Assembly: GCA_018716805.1 (NCBI GenBank) | Contig: DVJL01000027.1 | Coordinates: forward strand, 1-64,000 | Reading direction: 5' to 3' | Length of the DNA stretch: 64,000 nucleotides | Origin: Candidatus Faecivicinus avistercoris | Lineage (GTDB): Bacteria; Bacillota; Clostridia; Christensenellales; Aristaeellaceae | In this document: piece by piece, positions 1 through 10,534 of the stretch | How positions within the stretch are numbered: the first letter of the stretch is position 1 | Layout: each line of letters begins with the position of its first letter | The notes under the pieces: model-generated | What the model saw: only the letters and a program-made list of their open reading frames with translations | Told to the model about the DNA's origin: nothing | Databases searched by the model: none | Program-made: the position numbers and the translations under genes

Positions 1-607
1 CGGCGACGTCCTGGAAGGTGACCTTGTTCGCGTTCGGGTCGCTCAGCCGGGCGCGCGATTTGCCGAAGTTCATCGCGCCCTTCGCGCCGCCGGACTGCTG
101 GCGGAACATGAAGTACATCAGCACGCCGAACAGCGCGACCGTCACCAGAATCGGCAGCCATTCCACCCACCACGACGGCGAAGCCGGGAGACGCGTCGTA
201 ATCTCAAAGCGGTATTCCGTCGGGCTGACGCTGCGGCCGAGCACCTCGGTGTAGATGGCGTTGACGTCCGTGTAGAACTGCTCCTCGCTGGGGAGGATGC
301 AGCGGATGTCGTAGTAGGTGCCGAAGTCCGGTTCGGAGACGAGGCTGCCCTCGATGCGGCCGATCAGCACGTTTTGCTGGATGATGACCTGATCGAGCGT
401 CATGCCCTGCTGCGCTTCGGACACGGTTTCGCCCAGGTCGCTGCGCAGATCCGCCTCGACCCATTCCAGCAATTCCGTATAGCTGAGCGTCCTCGATTCC
501 ACCGGCGAGCCGGAGCCGAGCATATTCACCGTCAGGATGATGATCGCAATGAGCAACAGGTAGACCAGCGGCCCCTGGAAAATCCTGCGCAATGGCTTTT
601 TCTCCAA
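1..607 (-). CDS. ftsH: ATP-dependent zinc metalloprotease FtsH, N-terminal part (runs off the window)
   Basis: Reverse strand from TTG at 607 reads MEKKPLRRIFQGPLVYLLLIAIIILTVNMLG...; ends at the window edge with GAMNFGKSRARLSDPNANKVTFQDVA, typical of FtsH; tilS-hpt-ftsH order. Confidence 0.9.
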   Translation of the reverse strand, partial: MEKKPLRRIFQGPLVYLLLIAIIILTVNMLGSGSPVESRTLSYTELLEWVEADLRSDLGETVSEAQQGMTLDQVIIQQNVLIGRIEGSLVSEPDFGTYYDIRCILPSEEQFYTDVNAIYTEVLGRSVSPTEYRFEITTRLPASPSWWVEWLPILVTVALFGVLMYFMFRQQSGGAKGAMNFGKSRARLSDPNANKVTFQDVA

Positions 608-653
608 TTTTGGAAATCCTCTCTTTCAAAATTCAGCCCGGCCGCCTCGGCGG

Positions 654-1205
654 TCAGCAGTTTTCATAGACCTCGGGCTTCAGCACGCCGATATAGGGCA
701 GGTTGCGGTAGCGCTCGGCATAGTCCAGCCCATAGCCGACCACGAATTCGTTTCCGACCTCGAAGCCGGAGTAATCCGCCTTGAGCTCGATGCCCGGCGC
801 GCGGCGGGACGGCTTGTCCAGCAGCGTGCACAGCCGGATCGATTTCGCGCCGCGCGTGGCCAGCAGCCGCGTCAGGTACGACAGCGTGAACCCGGAGTCC
901 ACGATGTCCTCGACGATGACGACGTGCTTGCCCTCGATGGAGGTGGACAGATCCTTGCGGATTTCGACCTCGCCGCTCGACTTTGTGCGGTTGCCATAGC
1001 TGGAGACGGCCATGAAGTCCATCGTCAGGTGAACCGGCATGGCGCGCACCAGATCCGTGTAGAATACGATTGCGCCCTTGAGGATGCAGACCATCGTCGG
1101 ATTCTTGTCGCGGTAATCCTCCGCGAGCTGCGCGCCGAGCGCGCGCACGCGTTCGCGAATCTGTTCTTCCGAGAGCAATACCTTCGCAATGTCCTTTTCC
1201 ATCAT
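654..1205 (-). CDS. hpt: hypoxanthine phosphoribosyltransferase
   Basis: [20 protein letters not shown]...[18 protein letters not shown] motif; GGAGGGG RBS; tilS-hpt-ftsH synteny. Confidence 0.95.
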   Translation of the reverse strand: MMEKDIAKVLLSEEQIRERVRALGAQLAEDYRDKNPTMVCILKGAIVFYTDLVRAMPVHLTMDFMAVSSYGNRTKSSGEVEIRKDLSTSIEGKHVVIVEDIVDSGFTLSYLTRLLATRGAKSIRLCTLLDKPSRRAPGIELKADYSGFEVGNEFVVGYGLDYAERYRNLPYIGVLKPEVYENC

Positions 1206-1231
1206 GTGCTTCCCCTCCATCGTAATTCCAG

Positions 1232-2572
1232 TCATTCGCCGAGCGCCTTCTGCGCCCACGGCTCAAGATGCCATTCCAGTTCGAGCGCCGCGTCCGATTC
1301 GGAGCGCAGCGCGGCCTCTTCGGCGATGCAGATGCCCGCGGCCCAGAGCACGCGGCCGCCCTTTGCAATCAGCGGAACGAAGTCCCTGAGCGGCCGGTCG
1401 ACGCGGCGGTCGGTCAGCACGTCCGACAGCAGCCGGTCGCCCGTGCCGAGCGGCCGGATGCGGTCGCCGTCGCGCCGCGTGCGCACGACCGCGCCCGCGA
1501 GCGCGTCCCTCCGAAGGACCTGGCGAAACGGCGCGTCGCGCACGGGCGCGGCTACGCACGGCCGGACGCGGAGCGAGCCGATTTCGCCAAATCGAATTTC
1601 GCCCGCCTCGGCGAGCGGAACCGGCGCGGGTAATCCGGCGCCTGCCGGGAGAAAATAGATTGCGCGCGGCGTCCGCTCGGCCATCGCGCCGCCGGTCAAA
1701 GCGATTCGCCCGCGCGCCTTTGCGCACAGCGCCACGAGCTCGACGAGCCGGTCGTGCGCAAGCGGCTGCGGGCAGGCGGCGCGAATCGCGCGCCGCAGGA
1801 TCGCCTCGTCCGCCTCCTCGGGGCGGCGGATGCGCCGTCCATACGGGCCTTCGTCCAGATGGTCGCGCAGAAACGCATCGGTCAGCCGCTGCATGAACCG
1901 GTTTTCGCAGCGGGCCGCCTCGGCGTACCGCGAAAGCGCGCGCGCCGCTGCGGGATAGGATTCCTCGAGAGCAGGCAGGCCATGCAACCGCAGCGCGTTG
2001 CGCGGCGTGTCTGGTGAAAGATTTGTCCGGTCCGTGCGCCATGCGACGCCGCGTTCGCGCAGAAACTGCTCGAGCGCGCGTCGGGGCGTCGAGAGCAGCG
2101 GGCGGTAGAGGTCGCCGGAGCGCTCGTCCATGCCGCCGGCGCCGTCTGGACCCGAGCCGCGCAACAGGTGCATCAGCACCGTCTCCGCCTGATCGTCCAT
2201 GTGGTGCGCCAGCGCGATCCATTCTGCGCCGGTCTCGCGGCGGATCCTCCGAAGCGCGTCGTAGCGGGCGCGCCGGGCGGCGGTTTCGATGCCCTCGCCG
2301 GTTTCGCGGGCCAGCGCGGGAACGTCCACATGCGCGATGCGAAGCGGCACGCCCAGCCGGCGGCACAGCGCGCGGCAGTATTCCGCATCGGCGAGCGATT
2401 CCGCGCCGCGGATGCCGTGCTCGACGTGCGCCGCGGTCAGCGTGAGCGCGAGCGCGTCCCGCCTCTCCGCGAGCAGACAGAGCAGCGCCACCGAGTCCGC
2501 ACCGCCCGAGACGGCCACGAGCAGGTGGCACCCGCGCGCCGCGGAAAAGTCGGGCAGGTCGAAGCGGCTCAT
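1232..2572 (-). CDS. tilS: tRNA(Ile)-lysidine synthase
   Basis: [20 protein letters not shown]-loop, TilS C-terminal region; start chosen at MSRFDLPDF. Confidence 0.93.
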   Translation of the reverse strand: MSRFDLPDFSAARGCHLLVAVSGGADSVALLCLLAERRDALALTLTAAHVEHGIRGAESLADAEYCRALCRRLGVPLRIAHVDVPALARETGEGIETAARRARYDALRRIRRETGAEWIALAHHMDDQAETVLMHLLRGSGPDGAGGMDERSGDLYRPLLSTPRRALEQFLRERGVAWRTDRTNLSPDTPRNALRLHGLPALEESYPAAARALSRYAEAARCENRFMQRLTDAFLRDHLDEGPYGRRIRRPEEADEAILRRAIRAACPQPLAHDRLVELVALCAKARGRIALTGGAMAERTPRAIYFLPAGAGLPAPVPLAEAGEIRFGEIGSLRVRPCVAAPVRDAPFRQVLRRDALAGAVVRTRRDGDRIRPLGTGDRLLSDVLTDRRVDRPLRDFVPLIAKGGRVLWAAGICIAEEAALRSESDAALELEWHLEPWAQKALGE

Positions 2573-2597
2573 GAAACACCCCTCCACAATATCCTCT

Positions 2598-2626
2598 ATT
2601 ATATCGGAAAAACGACGCAAAGGCAA
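2598..2626 (-). promoter_or_regulatory. sigma-A-type promoter for tilS
   Basis: Reverse strand TTGCCT-17 nt-TATAAT upstream of tilS. Confidence 0.6.
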
Positions 2627-2889
2627 CGGGGTTTTCAGAGAATTCGGTGTAAAACGTGGGATATTCCGCGATGTTTCGCGATATATACGATTGTGTCCGC
2701 TCGATTTGCGGTCATATCCAGAAAGAGGCGGCGCTTCCGGAAACCGCCAGATCCCGCGCCCGCGCGCCGCGCGCGTTTCGCGGCCCATGCATTCCCACCG
2801 CGCGGCCGATTTGCCAGCATACGGCCGGCGGCCTTCGGAGAAGTTAGTCAGAGGAACCGCGCGGGGCCTGAGTGAAGGAGGAATGGCGT

Positions 2890-4137
2890 ATGAACGAAGT
2901 GAAACTGCGGCGGCGCGTCGGATGGCTGTTGGCAGCGGCCATTGTGGCGACGCTTTCGCCGCAGGTGGGGGCGATTTCGGGTTTGCCGGATGCGCTGGTC
3001 ATGCCGACGGGCGGCATGGCGAGCGTGGAGGTCGCGCTTCCACTGAGCGCGGAGGTGCGCGACGACGAGGCGGTGCTGGCCGCGGTCGACCATGGCGCGG
3101 GCGAAGCGCTCAACCTGACCGCGGGGGATTCGTCCGGAACGGCTGAAGTGGTGTTCCGGCTGCTCGGCCTGCCGGTCAAGACGATGACGGTGACGGTCGA
3201 ACCTCCGCGCGTGCTGGTGCCGGGCGGGCAGTCGCTGGGCGTCGCGGTGCAGACGCAGGGGCTGGTGGTCGTCGGCGCTTCCGATCTGGGCGATGCGCCC
3301 AGCCCGGCGCATGAGGCTGGGATTCGCGCGGGCGACGTGATCCAGTGCGTCAACGGCGCCTATGTCGGCACGGCCGGAGAGCTCTCGGAGCTGATCGCCG
3401 CGTCGGAGGCGGAGACCGTGCACGTCGAGGTGCTGCGCGATGGGGAAATGCTCGCGTTTGACGTCGCGCCGCAGACCGATCCGCGCGATCAGGTGCGCAG
3501 GCTCGGCGTTTGGGTGCGGGAAAGCACGGCGGGCATCGGCACTTTGACCTATTACGATCCCGAGACCGGCGGCTATGGCGCGTTGGGCCACGCGATTACC
3601 GACGTGGACACCGGCGTCGCCTTTCCTGTGGCCGACGGCGCGGTCTATGAAAATGAAGTCGTCGGCGTGACGCGCGGCGAGGAGGGCGAACCCGGCGAGC
3701 TGACGGGGGCGTTCTTCGAGGCGGAGAATGCGCTGGGCAGCATCGAGCGCAACACGGAGTTTGGCGTGTTCGGCGCGGCGGAGGGGGCGCTCGAGGCGGG
3801 ATCGCTGTATCCCGACGGCCTGCCCGTCGGAACGCGCTCGGACATCCACACAGGGGAGGCGCAGATTCTGGCGACGATCGGCGCGGAGGGCGTGCGCGCC
3901 TATGACTGCGAGATCGAGAAGCTCTACGATCAGTCCGAGCCGCAGACGCGCTCGATGGTCGTGCACATCACGGATCCAGAACTGCTCGAGCGGACGGGCG
4001 GCATCGTGCAGGGCATGTCCGGCTCGCCGATCGTTCAGGACGGGAAGATCGTGGGCGCGGTGACGCACGTGCTCGTCAGCGATCCGACGCGCGGTTACGG
4101 CGTGTACATCGAGTGGATGCTCGACGCCGCGGCGTGA
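2890..4137 (+). CDS. spoIVB: SpoIVB peptidase (PDZ + S55 protease)
   Basis: PDZ region (HEAGIRAGDVIQCVNG), YGALGHAITDVDTG and GGIVQGMSGSPIVQDGKIVGAVTHV catalytic motifs; followed by a spo0A homologue. Confidence 0.92.
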   Translation: MNEVKLRRRVGWLLAAAIVATLSPQVGAISGLPDALVMPTGGMASVEVALPLSAEVRDDEAVLAAVDHGAGEALNLTAGDSSGTAEVVFRLLGLPVKTMTVTVEPPRVLVPGGQSLGVAVQTQGLVVVGASDLGDAPSPAHEAGIRAGDVIQCVNGAYVGTAGELSELIAASEAETVHVEVLRDGEMLAFDVAPQTDPRDQVRRLGVWVRESTAGIGTLTYYDPETGGYGALGHAITDVDTGVAFPVADGAVYENEVVGVTRGEEGEPGELTGAFFEAENALGSIERNTEFGVFGAAEGALEAGSLYPDGLPVGTRSDIHTGEAQILATIGAEGVRAYDCEIEKLYDQSEPQTRSMVVHITDPELLERTGGIVQGMSGSPIVQDGKIVGAVTHVLVSDPTRGYGVYIEWMLDAAA

Positions 4138-4275
4138 CGGCTCTGCGTTAACTTCACAAAAAGTACGGCGCCGTGCAGGAATTCGCGGAACAGGCGTAGA
4201 ATTGAATGAACCGCTGGGAGTTTCCCGGTGAAGCTCCCGGCTTTGTGAGGGCTTTGCCCGGACGGGGAGGTCGCC

Positions 4276-4983
4276 ATGGCTCTGTGTGCGGTGATTGCAT
4301 CGATCGACGGCGGGGAGTTGGCGGCCTGCGCGTCCGCGGCCGGTTTTGCGGAAGTTATTTCCGTTCGGGACGGGCTTTCGGCGCTGCGCCGGCTGCGCGA
4401 GCGGACGGCCGACGCGCTGATTGCGGATGCCGTGCTGCCCGGTCTGGATGGACTCGGGCTGTTCCGCCGGGTGCTGGAGTCGCCGCTGCGGGTGCATCCC
4501 GCAATGGTGCTCGCGCTGCCGGAGGGCATGTCCGCGCCGCCGCACGAAGAATTTGCGGCGGTCGAGCGTCCGCTGTCGGTGGAGCGCGTCAGGGCTGCGC
4601 TGGAATCGCAGCGCCCGGAAAACCGCGCGATTCCGGAGGAAAAGCGGCGCAGGGCGCGCGAAGCGCTTTCGTCGCTGGGCGTGCCGGACCACCGGGGAAC
4701 GGACTGCCTTGCGCGGGCGGTCGAACTCGCATGGCTCGATGGGCGCTACCTCAGCGCGCTGACGTCGCGGCTGTATCCGGCGGTGGGCCGCAGCTTTGGC
4801 ATGGACGGCCGCGCGGTCGAGCGCGCAATCCGCTATGTCATCGACGCGGCGTGGCGCATGGGCGAGATTGAGGCCCAATATCAAATTTTTGGCAATACCG
4901 TCGACGCGAGGCGCGGCAGCCCGACCTGCGGTGAAATGATCGCGCGCATCGCGGATATACTACGTTGGGAGGGAAGAGCATGA
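4276..4983 (+). CDS. Spo0A-like response regulator with degenerate receiver domain
   Basis: C-terminus matches the Spo0A DNA-binding domain (LSSLGVPDHRGTDCLARAVELAW...LYPAVGRSFGMDGRAVERAIRYVIDAAWRMG...FGNTVDARRGSPTCGEMIARIADILR); adjacent to spoIVB. Confidence 0.85.
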   Translation: MALCAVIASIDGGELAACASAAGFAEVISVRDGLSALRRLRERTADALIADAVLPGLDGLGLFRRVLESPLRVHPAMVLALPEGMSAPPHEEFAAVERPLSVERVRAALESQRPENRAIPEEKRRRAREALSSLGVPDHRGTDCLARAVELAWLDGRYLSALTSRLYPAVGRSFGMDGRAVERAIRYVIDAAWRMGEIEAQYQIFGNTVDARRGSPTCGEMIARIADILRWEGRA

Positions 4984-6164
4984 AAAGGATGAAGCATGTG
5001 GTTCTGGTGGTGCTGGACGGCGCCGGCGCCGGCTATCAGCCGGACGCGGACAAATATGGCGATGTGGGCGCGAACACGCTGGGCCACGTCATCGAACAGG
5101 AGCATCCTGAGATTCCAAATCTGACGGAGATGGGCCTGCTGAAGACCATTGGCATGCACCCCGAGGATGAGGACGATCCCATCGGCTGCTACGGCACGAT
5201 GCTGGAGCGCGCCGCGGGCAAGGACACCACGACCGGCCACTGGGAGCTGGCGGGCCTGACGCTTGAGAAGCCCTTTCCGACCTATCCAAACGGCTTTCCC
5301 CAGGAAGTGATCGACGAGTTTGAGCGCGAGACGGGCATGGGCACGATCGGCAACTGCGTCGCTTCCGGCACGGAGATCATCGAGCGGCTGGGGCCGGAGC
5401 ACATCCGCACCGGCAAGCTGATCGTCTACACCTCGGCCGACAGCGTCTTTCAGATCGCTGCGCACGAGGCCATCGTGCCGCCGACGGAGCTGTGGCACAT
5501 CTGCCGCATCGCGCGCCGCATCCTGAAGGGCGAACACAGCGTCGGCCGCGTCATCGCGCGCCCGTTTATCGGCAATCCCGGCGCGTTTGTGCGCACCGGC
5601 AACCGCCGCGATTTCTCGGTCGATCCCGTCGGAAAGACGATGCTCGACGTCATCAAGGGCGACGGCATGGACGTGCTGGGGGTCGGCAAGATCGAGGACA
5701 TCTTCAACCACCGCGGGCTGACGCAGTCCAACCACGCCGCCGGCAACGAGGCGTGTACCGACGCGATCATCGAATATATGAAGAAGGAACACTGGCGCGG
5801 TCTGCTGTTTGCGAACCTCGTGGACACGGACATGCTCTATGGCCATCGCAACGACGTGCCCGGCTTTGCCCGCGCGCTCGAGGCGTTTGACCGCCGCCTT
5901 CCGGAGATTCTCAAGCTGCTGGGCGACGACGGCATGCTCATCATCACCGCCGACCACGGCTGCGATCCCGCCTATCCCACCACGGATCACACGCGCGAGC
6001 GCGTGCCGCTGCTGGTATGGGGACTGGGGCTCGAGGAGGGCGTCGATCTGGGCGAGCGCGCCACGTTTGCCGACGTCTCCGCCACCGTGCTCGAAGCGCT
6101 CGGCTGCCGCCAGCGCCTGGATGGCACGTCATTTTATAAGACGATTGCGCTGGATGCAAACTGA
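4980..6164 (+). CDS. deoB: phosphopentomutase
   Basis: MKRMKHVVLVVLDGAGAGYQPDADKYGDVGANTLGH... and ITADHGCDPAYPTTDHTRERVPLLVWG; 4-nt ATGA overlap with the preceding gene. Confidence 0.95.
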   Translation: MKRMKHVVLVVLDGAGAGYQPDADKYGDVGANTLGHVIEQEHPEIPNLTEMGLLKTIGMHPEDEDDPIGCYGTMLERAAGKDTTTGHWELAGLTLEKPFPTYPNGFPQEVIDEFERETGMGTIGNCVASGTEIIERLGPEHIRTGKLIVYTSADSVFQIAAHEAIVPPTELWHICRIARRILKGEHSVGRVIARPFIGNPGAFVRTGNRRDFSVDPVGKTMLDVIKGDGMDVLGVGKIEDIFNHRGLTQSNHAAGNEACTDAIIEYMKKEHWRGLLFANLVDTDMLYGHRNDVPGFARALEAFDRRLPEILKLLGDDGMLIITADHGCDPAYPTTDHTRERVPLLVWGLGLEEGVDLGERATFADVSATVLEALGCRQRLDGTSFYKTIALDAN

Positions 6165-6253
6165 GGCGCCGCATCGGTTTCGACCATGAAATCCTCTGAA
6201 CCCGCCTTTTGCAAAGGGCGGGTTATCAAACCGCAGGGAACCCCTGCAAAAGC

Positions 6254-6292
6254 AAAATCCCTTTGGCCGAAAAGCGCCAAGGGGATTTTTGT
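6254..6292 (+). terminator. rho-independent terminator after deoB
   Basis: AAATCCCTTTGGC / GCCAAGGGGATTTTT hairpin; a second hairpin AACCCGCC...GGCGGGTT lies at 6199-6224. Confidence 0.7.
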
Positions 6293-6388
6293 TTGCTGCA
6301 GGGGAAGGCGGCGCACCATTTGGAAATGCGCTGCCCGCCGCGCAGGCAGCTGCGCGGCGGGCGGATTTGCACCGTCAACGGCTGAGAA

Positions 6389-7243
6389 TCAATAGCCGTG
6401 CTCCTGCAGGAAGTCGATCAGCAGATTGCCCATGATTTCGCTGCCCTGGATGTAGGAGGAGTGATCTTCGCCATCGACGATGACCAGCTCGGAATTCGGC
6501 AAGCTGTCGGCGATGAGCTGGGTGTGCTCGGCCAGAATGACGTCTTCGCTGCCGGCCGTGACCAGCACGGGGATGTCGATGCTCGCCAGATCGGCGGGAT
6601 CGATGTCCGGCTCCGTCAGCATCAGCGTGACCAGCGGATCTGGATTCGCTTCGTTTTCAGCGGCGAAGTATTCCATCAGCTCAGGATCCGCGCCGTCGGG
6701 ATAGAGGTTGGTGCCGCTGATCGCCATCAGGCTCAGCGTGCCGGGGTGAGCCAGCTCGAGCGTCAGGCCGATGATGCCGCCGTCGCTCCAGCCGTAGTAG
6801 GCGGGCTGTTCGAGGCCGAGTGCGGTGATGAACTGATAGACGTCTTCGGCCATGTCGGCATAGTGGTATTCGTCGAGCGGCTCATTGGCGCCCTGGCCGC
6901 GCGAGTCCAGCGCGTAGACCTGATAGCCCGCGTCGACCAGCTGCTGCATTTCGACGGTAAACGCGGTGTGTGAGCCGCCGTTGCCGTGCACGAGCACGAC
7001 CGGCTTGCCCTCGCCGGCGACGGCATAGTACAGCGATACGCCATTGACCTCGATGGTCGCATGTTCGCCGATGCAGTCCGCTTCGGGATCGGCGGTTTCC
7101 TCGGCCGCAGCTTCCTCAGTTTCGGCCGTTTCAGCCGTTTCCTCGGCTGCAGCCGTCTCGGCAGTTTCCTCTGCGGCCTCCGCGAAGGCGGGGCAGACAA
7201 CGATAAACAGCATTGCCAGCATCCATGCGAGCATTTTCTTCAT
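6389..7243 (-). CDS. secreted alpha/beta hydrolase with Glu/Thr/Ala-rich linker
   Basis: Signal peptide, low-complexity AEETAETAAAEETAETAETEEAAAEETA, then VVLVHGNGGSHTAF, YYGWSDGGIIGL nucleophile elbow. Confidence 0.85.
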   Translation of the reverse strand: MKKMLAWMLAMLFIVVCPAFAEAAEETAETAAAEETAETAETEEAAAEETADPEADCIGEHATIEVNGVSLYYAVAGEGKPVVLVHGNGGSHTAFTVEMQQLVDAGYQVYALDSRGQGANEPLDEYHYADMAEDVYQFITALGLEQPAYYGWSDGGIIGLTLELAHPGTLSLMAISGTNLYPDGADPELMEYFAAENEANPDPLVTLMLTEPDIDPADLASIDIPVLVTAGSEDVILAEHTQLIADSLPNSELVIVDGEDHSSYIQGSEIMGNLLIDFLQEHGY

Positions 7244-7264
7244 ATTTCTCTCTTCCTTTCGGAT

Positions 7265-7305
7265 AAAAATGCAAGGGAGCTATCCCTTTCGGTTCGCTCC
7301 CTTGC
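7265..7305 (-). terminator. terminator after the 7397-8146 gene
   Basis: Reverse strand GCAAGGGAGC-(15 nt)-GCTCCCTTGCATTTTT. Confidence 0.75.
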
Positions 7306-7396
7306 TGGGTTTGATTATAGCACGATCCCCGATGCCTTCCAGCGCAAATCTGTTAAGTTTCACATGCCGAAGGCGGGAATGGGGGCACCTGAGGCG

Positions 7397-8146
7397 TCAT
7401 TCCGCGGTGATGTACTTGTCGATGATCGACTGCACGGTGCCGTCGGCGATGAGTTCCTCGAGCGCGGCGTTGAATTCATCGTAGATTTCGCTTTCCTTCG
7501 CGAAGCAGACGGCGTATTCCTCGAGCGCATAGGCGGTGTCGAGCAGCTCGAGTCCCTCGTTGGCCTCCACGAAGCTGGCGGCCACCTGATCATCGATGAT
7601 GACGCAGTCGACCTTGCCGGAGCTCAGCGCGACGATGGCGTCCGGCGCCTTGTTGTAGCGCTCGATGGAATGGCTCAGGCCGTTGGCTTCGACGTCGTCG
7701 GTGATGTAGAGGTCGCCGGTCGTGCCGATTTGCACGCCGATGTTAAAGGTGTTTTCAGGGTTGAACAAATCGTCCACGGAGGTGATGGCGCTGCCCTCGG
7801 GCACGATGACGGACTGCTTGGCCGTGGTGTAGGGAGTGGAGAAATCGACGCTCTGCATGCGCTCCTCGGTGATCGTGAAGCCGGACATGCCGAAGTCGAC
7901 CTTGCCGCTGACGACGGCGGCGATGATCGAATCGAACTGCATGTCCTCGATCGAAAGGTCGTAGCCCAGCTTCTCGCAGACCGCCTGCGCGATCTCGACG
8001 TCGATGCCGACGATCTCGCCGGTTTCGTCGTCGTAGTACTCATAGGGGGCGAAGTCGATGCTGGAACCCATCGTGAGCGTTTCGGCGAAGGCGGCGGTCG
8101 AGACCATCAGGGCGAGGGAGAGCAGAATGGCAAAGATCTTTTTCAT
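7397..8146 (-). CDS. amino-acid ABC transporter substrate-binding protein (orphan)
   Basis: Signal peptide plus SBP family 3 pattern (GSSIDFAPYEYYDDETGEIVGIDVEIAQAVCEKLG). Confidence 0.9.
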   Translation of the reverse strand: MKKIFAILLSLALMVSTAAFAETLTMGSSIDFAPYEYYDDETGEIVGIDVEIAQAVCEKLGYDLSIEDMQFDSIIAAVVSGKVDFGMSGFTITEERMQSVDFSTPYTTAKQSVIVPEGSAITSVDDLFNPENTFNIGVQIGTTGDLYITDDVEANGLSHSIERYNKAPDAIVALSSGKVDCVIIDDQVAASFVEANEGLELLDTAYALEEYAVCFAKESEIYDEFNAALEELIADGTVQSIIDKYITAE

Positions 8147-8375
8147 TGTTGAACTTCCCTTCTCGGTTGGATTTTCCGACGGCGTCCTGCGCCGGAATTA
8201 TGTGCATAAGAATACCACGATGTGGAGTGACTGTCAATGCATTTTTATGTAAAATTTTCGGACTATATGTATATTTAAGCATGTTATGCCGGGAAATACA
8301 GGCATATGCTGGAATAAAATGCGGAATGCGTCGGGAGAATACGAACGTGAGCCGCGCATTTTTACGCGGAAACTA

Positions 8376-8404
8376 TTGCATATTTTTGCGAAATGGAGTA
8401 TAAT
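8376..8404 (+). promoter_or_regulatory. sigma-A promoter for argF-carA-carB
   Basis: TTGCAT-17 nt-TATAAT. Confidence 0.7.
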
Positions 8405-8438
8405 GGGCGTACAATGAAACGCAACGGAGGTTGAAACG

Positions 8439-9443
8439 ATGAACTTCAAGGGACGCAGTTTCCTCAAATTGCTGGACTTTACGCCCGCTGAGATCGGTGC
8501 GCTGATCGACCTGGCGGCCGAGCTGAAGGCGAAGAAGAAGGCCGGCGTTGCGCACGACGCGCTGCGCGGTAAGAACATCGCGCTGATCTTTGAAAAGACG
8601 TCCACCCGCACGCGGTGCAGCTTCGAGGTCGCCGCGTATGACCTCGGCATGGGCGTGACCTACCTCGATCCCGCCGGATCCCAGATCGGCAAGAAGGAGT
8701 CCATCGCCGACACGGCGCGCGTGCTCGGCCGCATCTACGACGGCATCGAGTACCGCGGCTTCGGACAGGAAATCGTCGAAACGCTGGCGAAGTACGCCGG
8801 CGTGCCGGTCTGGAACGGCCTGACGAACGAATTCCACCCCACACAGGTGCTGGCCGACCTGCTGACCCTGCGCGAGCGCTTCGGCCGGCTGAAGGGGCTG
8901 AAGCTGGTCTACATGGGCGACGCGCGCTACAACATGGGCAATTCGCTGATGGTCGGCTGCGCAAAGATGGGGCTGAGCTTCGTGGCGTGCGCGCCGGAGA
9001 AGTACCTTCCGGGCGCGGGGCTGGTCGCCGAATGCCGGAAGATCGCCCAGGAGACCGGCGCGTCGATCGAGCTTTCTTCCGCGCCGATGGAGGCCGTCCG
9101 GGGCGCGAACGCCGTCTATACCGACGTCTGGGTCTCCATGGGCGAGCCGGACGAGGTCTGGGAGGAGCGCATCCACGAGCTTTCGCCCTATCAGGTCGAT
9201 GCCGAAAAGATGGCCGCAGCCGCGCCGGACTGCGTGTTCATGCACTGCCTGCCGGCGTTTCACGACCTGAACACCGGCATCGGCCGCGAGATCGCCAACA
9301 AATTCGGCGTTCAGGAGATGGAGGTCACCGACGAAGTGTTTGAAGGCCCGCAGTCGATCGTGTTCGACGAGGCGGAGAACCGGATGCACACCATCAAGGC
9401 CGTGCTCGCCGCGACGCTCGCGGGTATGGAGCCGTCAAAATAG
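8439..9443 (+). CDS. argF: ornithine carbamoyltransferase
   Basis: [15 protein letters not shown] carbamoyl-phosphate motif, [10 protein letters not shown]; followed by carA/carB. Confidence 0.96.
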   Translation: MNFKGRSFLKLLDFTPAEIGALIDLAAELKAKKKAGVAHDALRGKNIALIFEKTSTRTRCSFEVAAYDLGMGVTYLDPAGSQIGKKESIADTARVLGRIYDGIEYRGFGQEIVETLAKYAGVPVWNGLTNEFHPTQVLADLLTLRERFGRLKGLKLVYMGDARYNMGNSLMVGCAKMGLSFVACAPEKYLPGAGLVAECRKIAQETGASIELSSAPMEAVRGANAVYTDVWVSMGEPDEVWEERIHELSPYQVDAEKMAAAAPDCVFMHCLPAFHDLNTGIGREIANKFGVQEMEVTDEVFEGPQSIVFDEAENRMHTIKAVLAATLAGMEPSK

Positions 9444-9460
9444 AAGTGGATGGGATTTTC

Positions 9461-10534
9461 ATGAGCAAGGCTTATCTGGTGCTGTCCGATGGGACGGTCT
9501 ATGAAGGCGAGGGCTTCGGCGCCGAGGCCGACGGCCTTGGCGAGCTGGTGTTCACCACCGGCATGACCGGATACATCGAAACGCTGACCGACCCGAGCTA
9601 TGCCGGCCAGATCATCATGCAGACGTTTCCGCTGATCGGCAACTACGGCATCATCGACGCGGACTTTGAGGGGAACTGCCTCGCACGCGGCTACGTCGTG
9701 CGCGAGTGGTGCGATGCGCCGTCCAACTTCCGCTGTCAGGGAACGGTCGACGCATTTCTCAAAGCGCGCGGGATTCCCGGCATCTGCGGCGTGGACACGC
9801 GCGCGATCACGCGCCGCATCCGCGAACAGGGCGTCATGAACGCCCTGATCTGCCGCCGCGTGCCGGACGACCTCTCGGCTCTCCGCGCCTATGCGGTGAC
9901 CGGCGCGGTCGATCTGGCAACCTGCGCAGAGCCTTCGGTGCATCCGGCCGCGGGGGAGGCGCACTATCGCGTGGCGCTCGTCGACTACGGCGCAAAGCGC
10001 AACATCGTCCGCGAGCTGTGCCGCCGTGGCTGCGAGGTCGCCGTCGTGCCCGCGCGGACGGCGGCGGAGGCGATCCTCGACCTCGATCCGGACGGGATCA
10101 TGCTCTCCAACGGGCCGGGCGACCCCGGCGAGAACGCCTTCTGCATCGCGCAGATCGCGAAGCTGCTGGGCAAAAAGCCGCTGTTCGGCATCTGCCTGGG
10201 CCATCAGCTGACGGCGCTCGCGACCGGCGCGCGGACGGAAAAGATGAAGTACGGCCACCGCGGCGCAAACCAGCCGGTGCGCGACCTCGCCGGCGCGCGG
10301 ACCTACATCACCAGCCAGAACCACGGCTACGCGGTCGTATCCGACTCGGTGAAGGCCGGAAAGGTGCGCTACGTCAACGCCAACGACGGAACCTGCGAGG
10401 GCATCGACTATCCGGAATGGCGCGCGTTCACCGTGCAGTTCCACCCCGAGGCCAGCGCCGGGCCGCGCGACACGTCGTTTCTGTTCGACCGCTTTCTCGA
10501 CCTGATGGGAGGTGCGCCGCATGCCGCTGAATAG
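9461..10534 (+). CDS. carA: carbamoyl-phosphate synthase small subunit
   Basis: MSKAYLVLSDGTVYEGEGFGA, FGICLGHQLTALATGA glutaminase motif. Confidence 0.96.
   Translation: MSKAYLVLSDGTVYEGEGFGAEADGLGELVFTTGMTGYIETLTDPSYAGQIIMQTFPLIGNYGIIDADFEGNCLARGYVVREWCDAPSNFRCQGTVDAFLKARGIPGICGVDTRAITRRIREQGVMNALICRRVPDDLSALRAYAVTGAVDLATCAEPSVHPAAGEAHYRVALVDYGAKRNIVRELCRRGCEVAVVPARTAAEAILDLDPDGIMLSNGPGDPGENAFCIAQIAKLLGKKPLFGICLGHQLTALATGARTEKMKYGHRGANQPVRDLAGARTYITSQNHGYAVVSDSVKAGKVRYVNANDGTCEGIDYPEWRAFTVQFHPEASAGPRDTSFLFDRFLDLMGGAPHAAE

Noticed and set aside
2848-4884. 678-aa reverse ORF opposite spoIVB/spo0A
   Set aside because: Arg/His-rich antisense translation; the forward strand has clear family motifs.
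7397-8146. Orphan amino-acid SBP as a novel system
   Set aside because: Typical family-3 binding protein; the permease/ATPase are probably encoded elsewhere.
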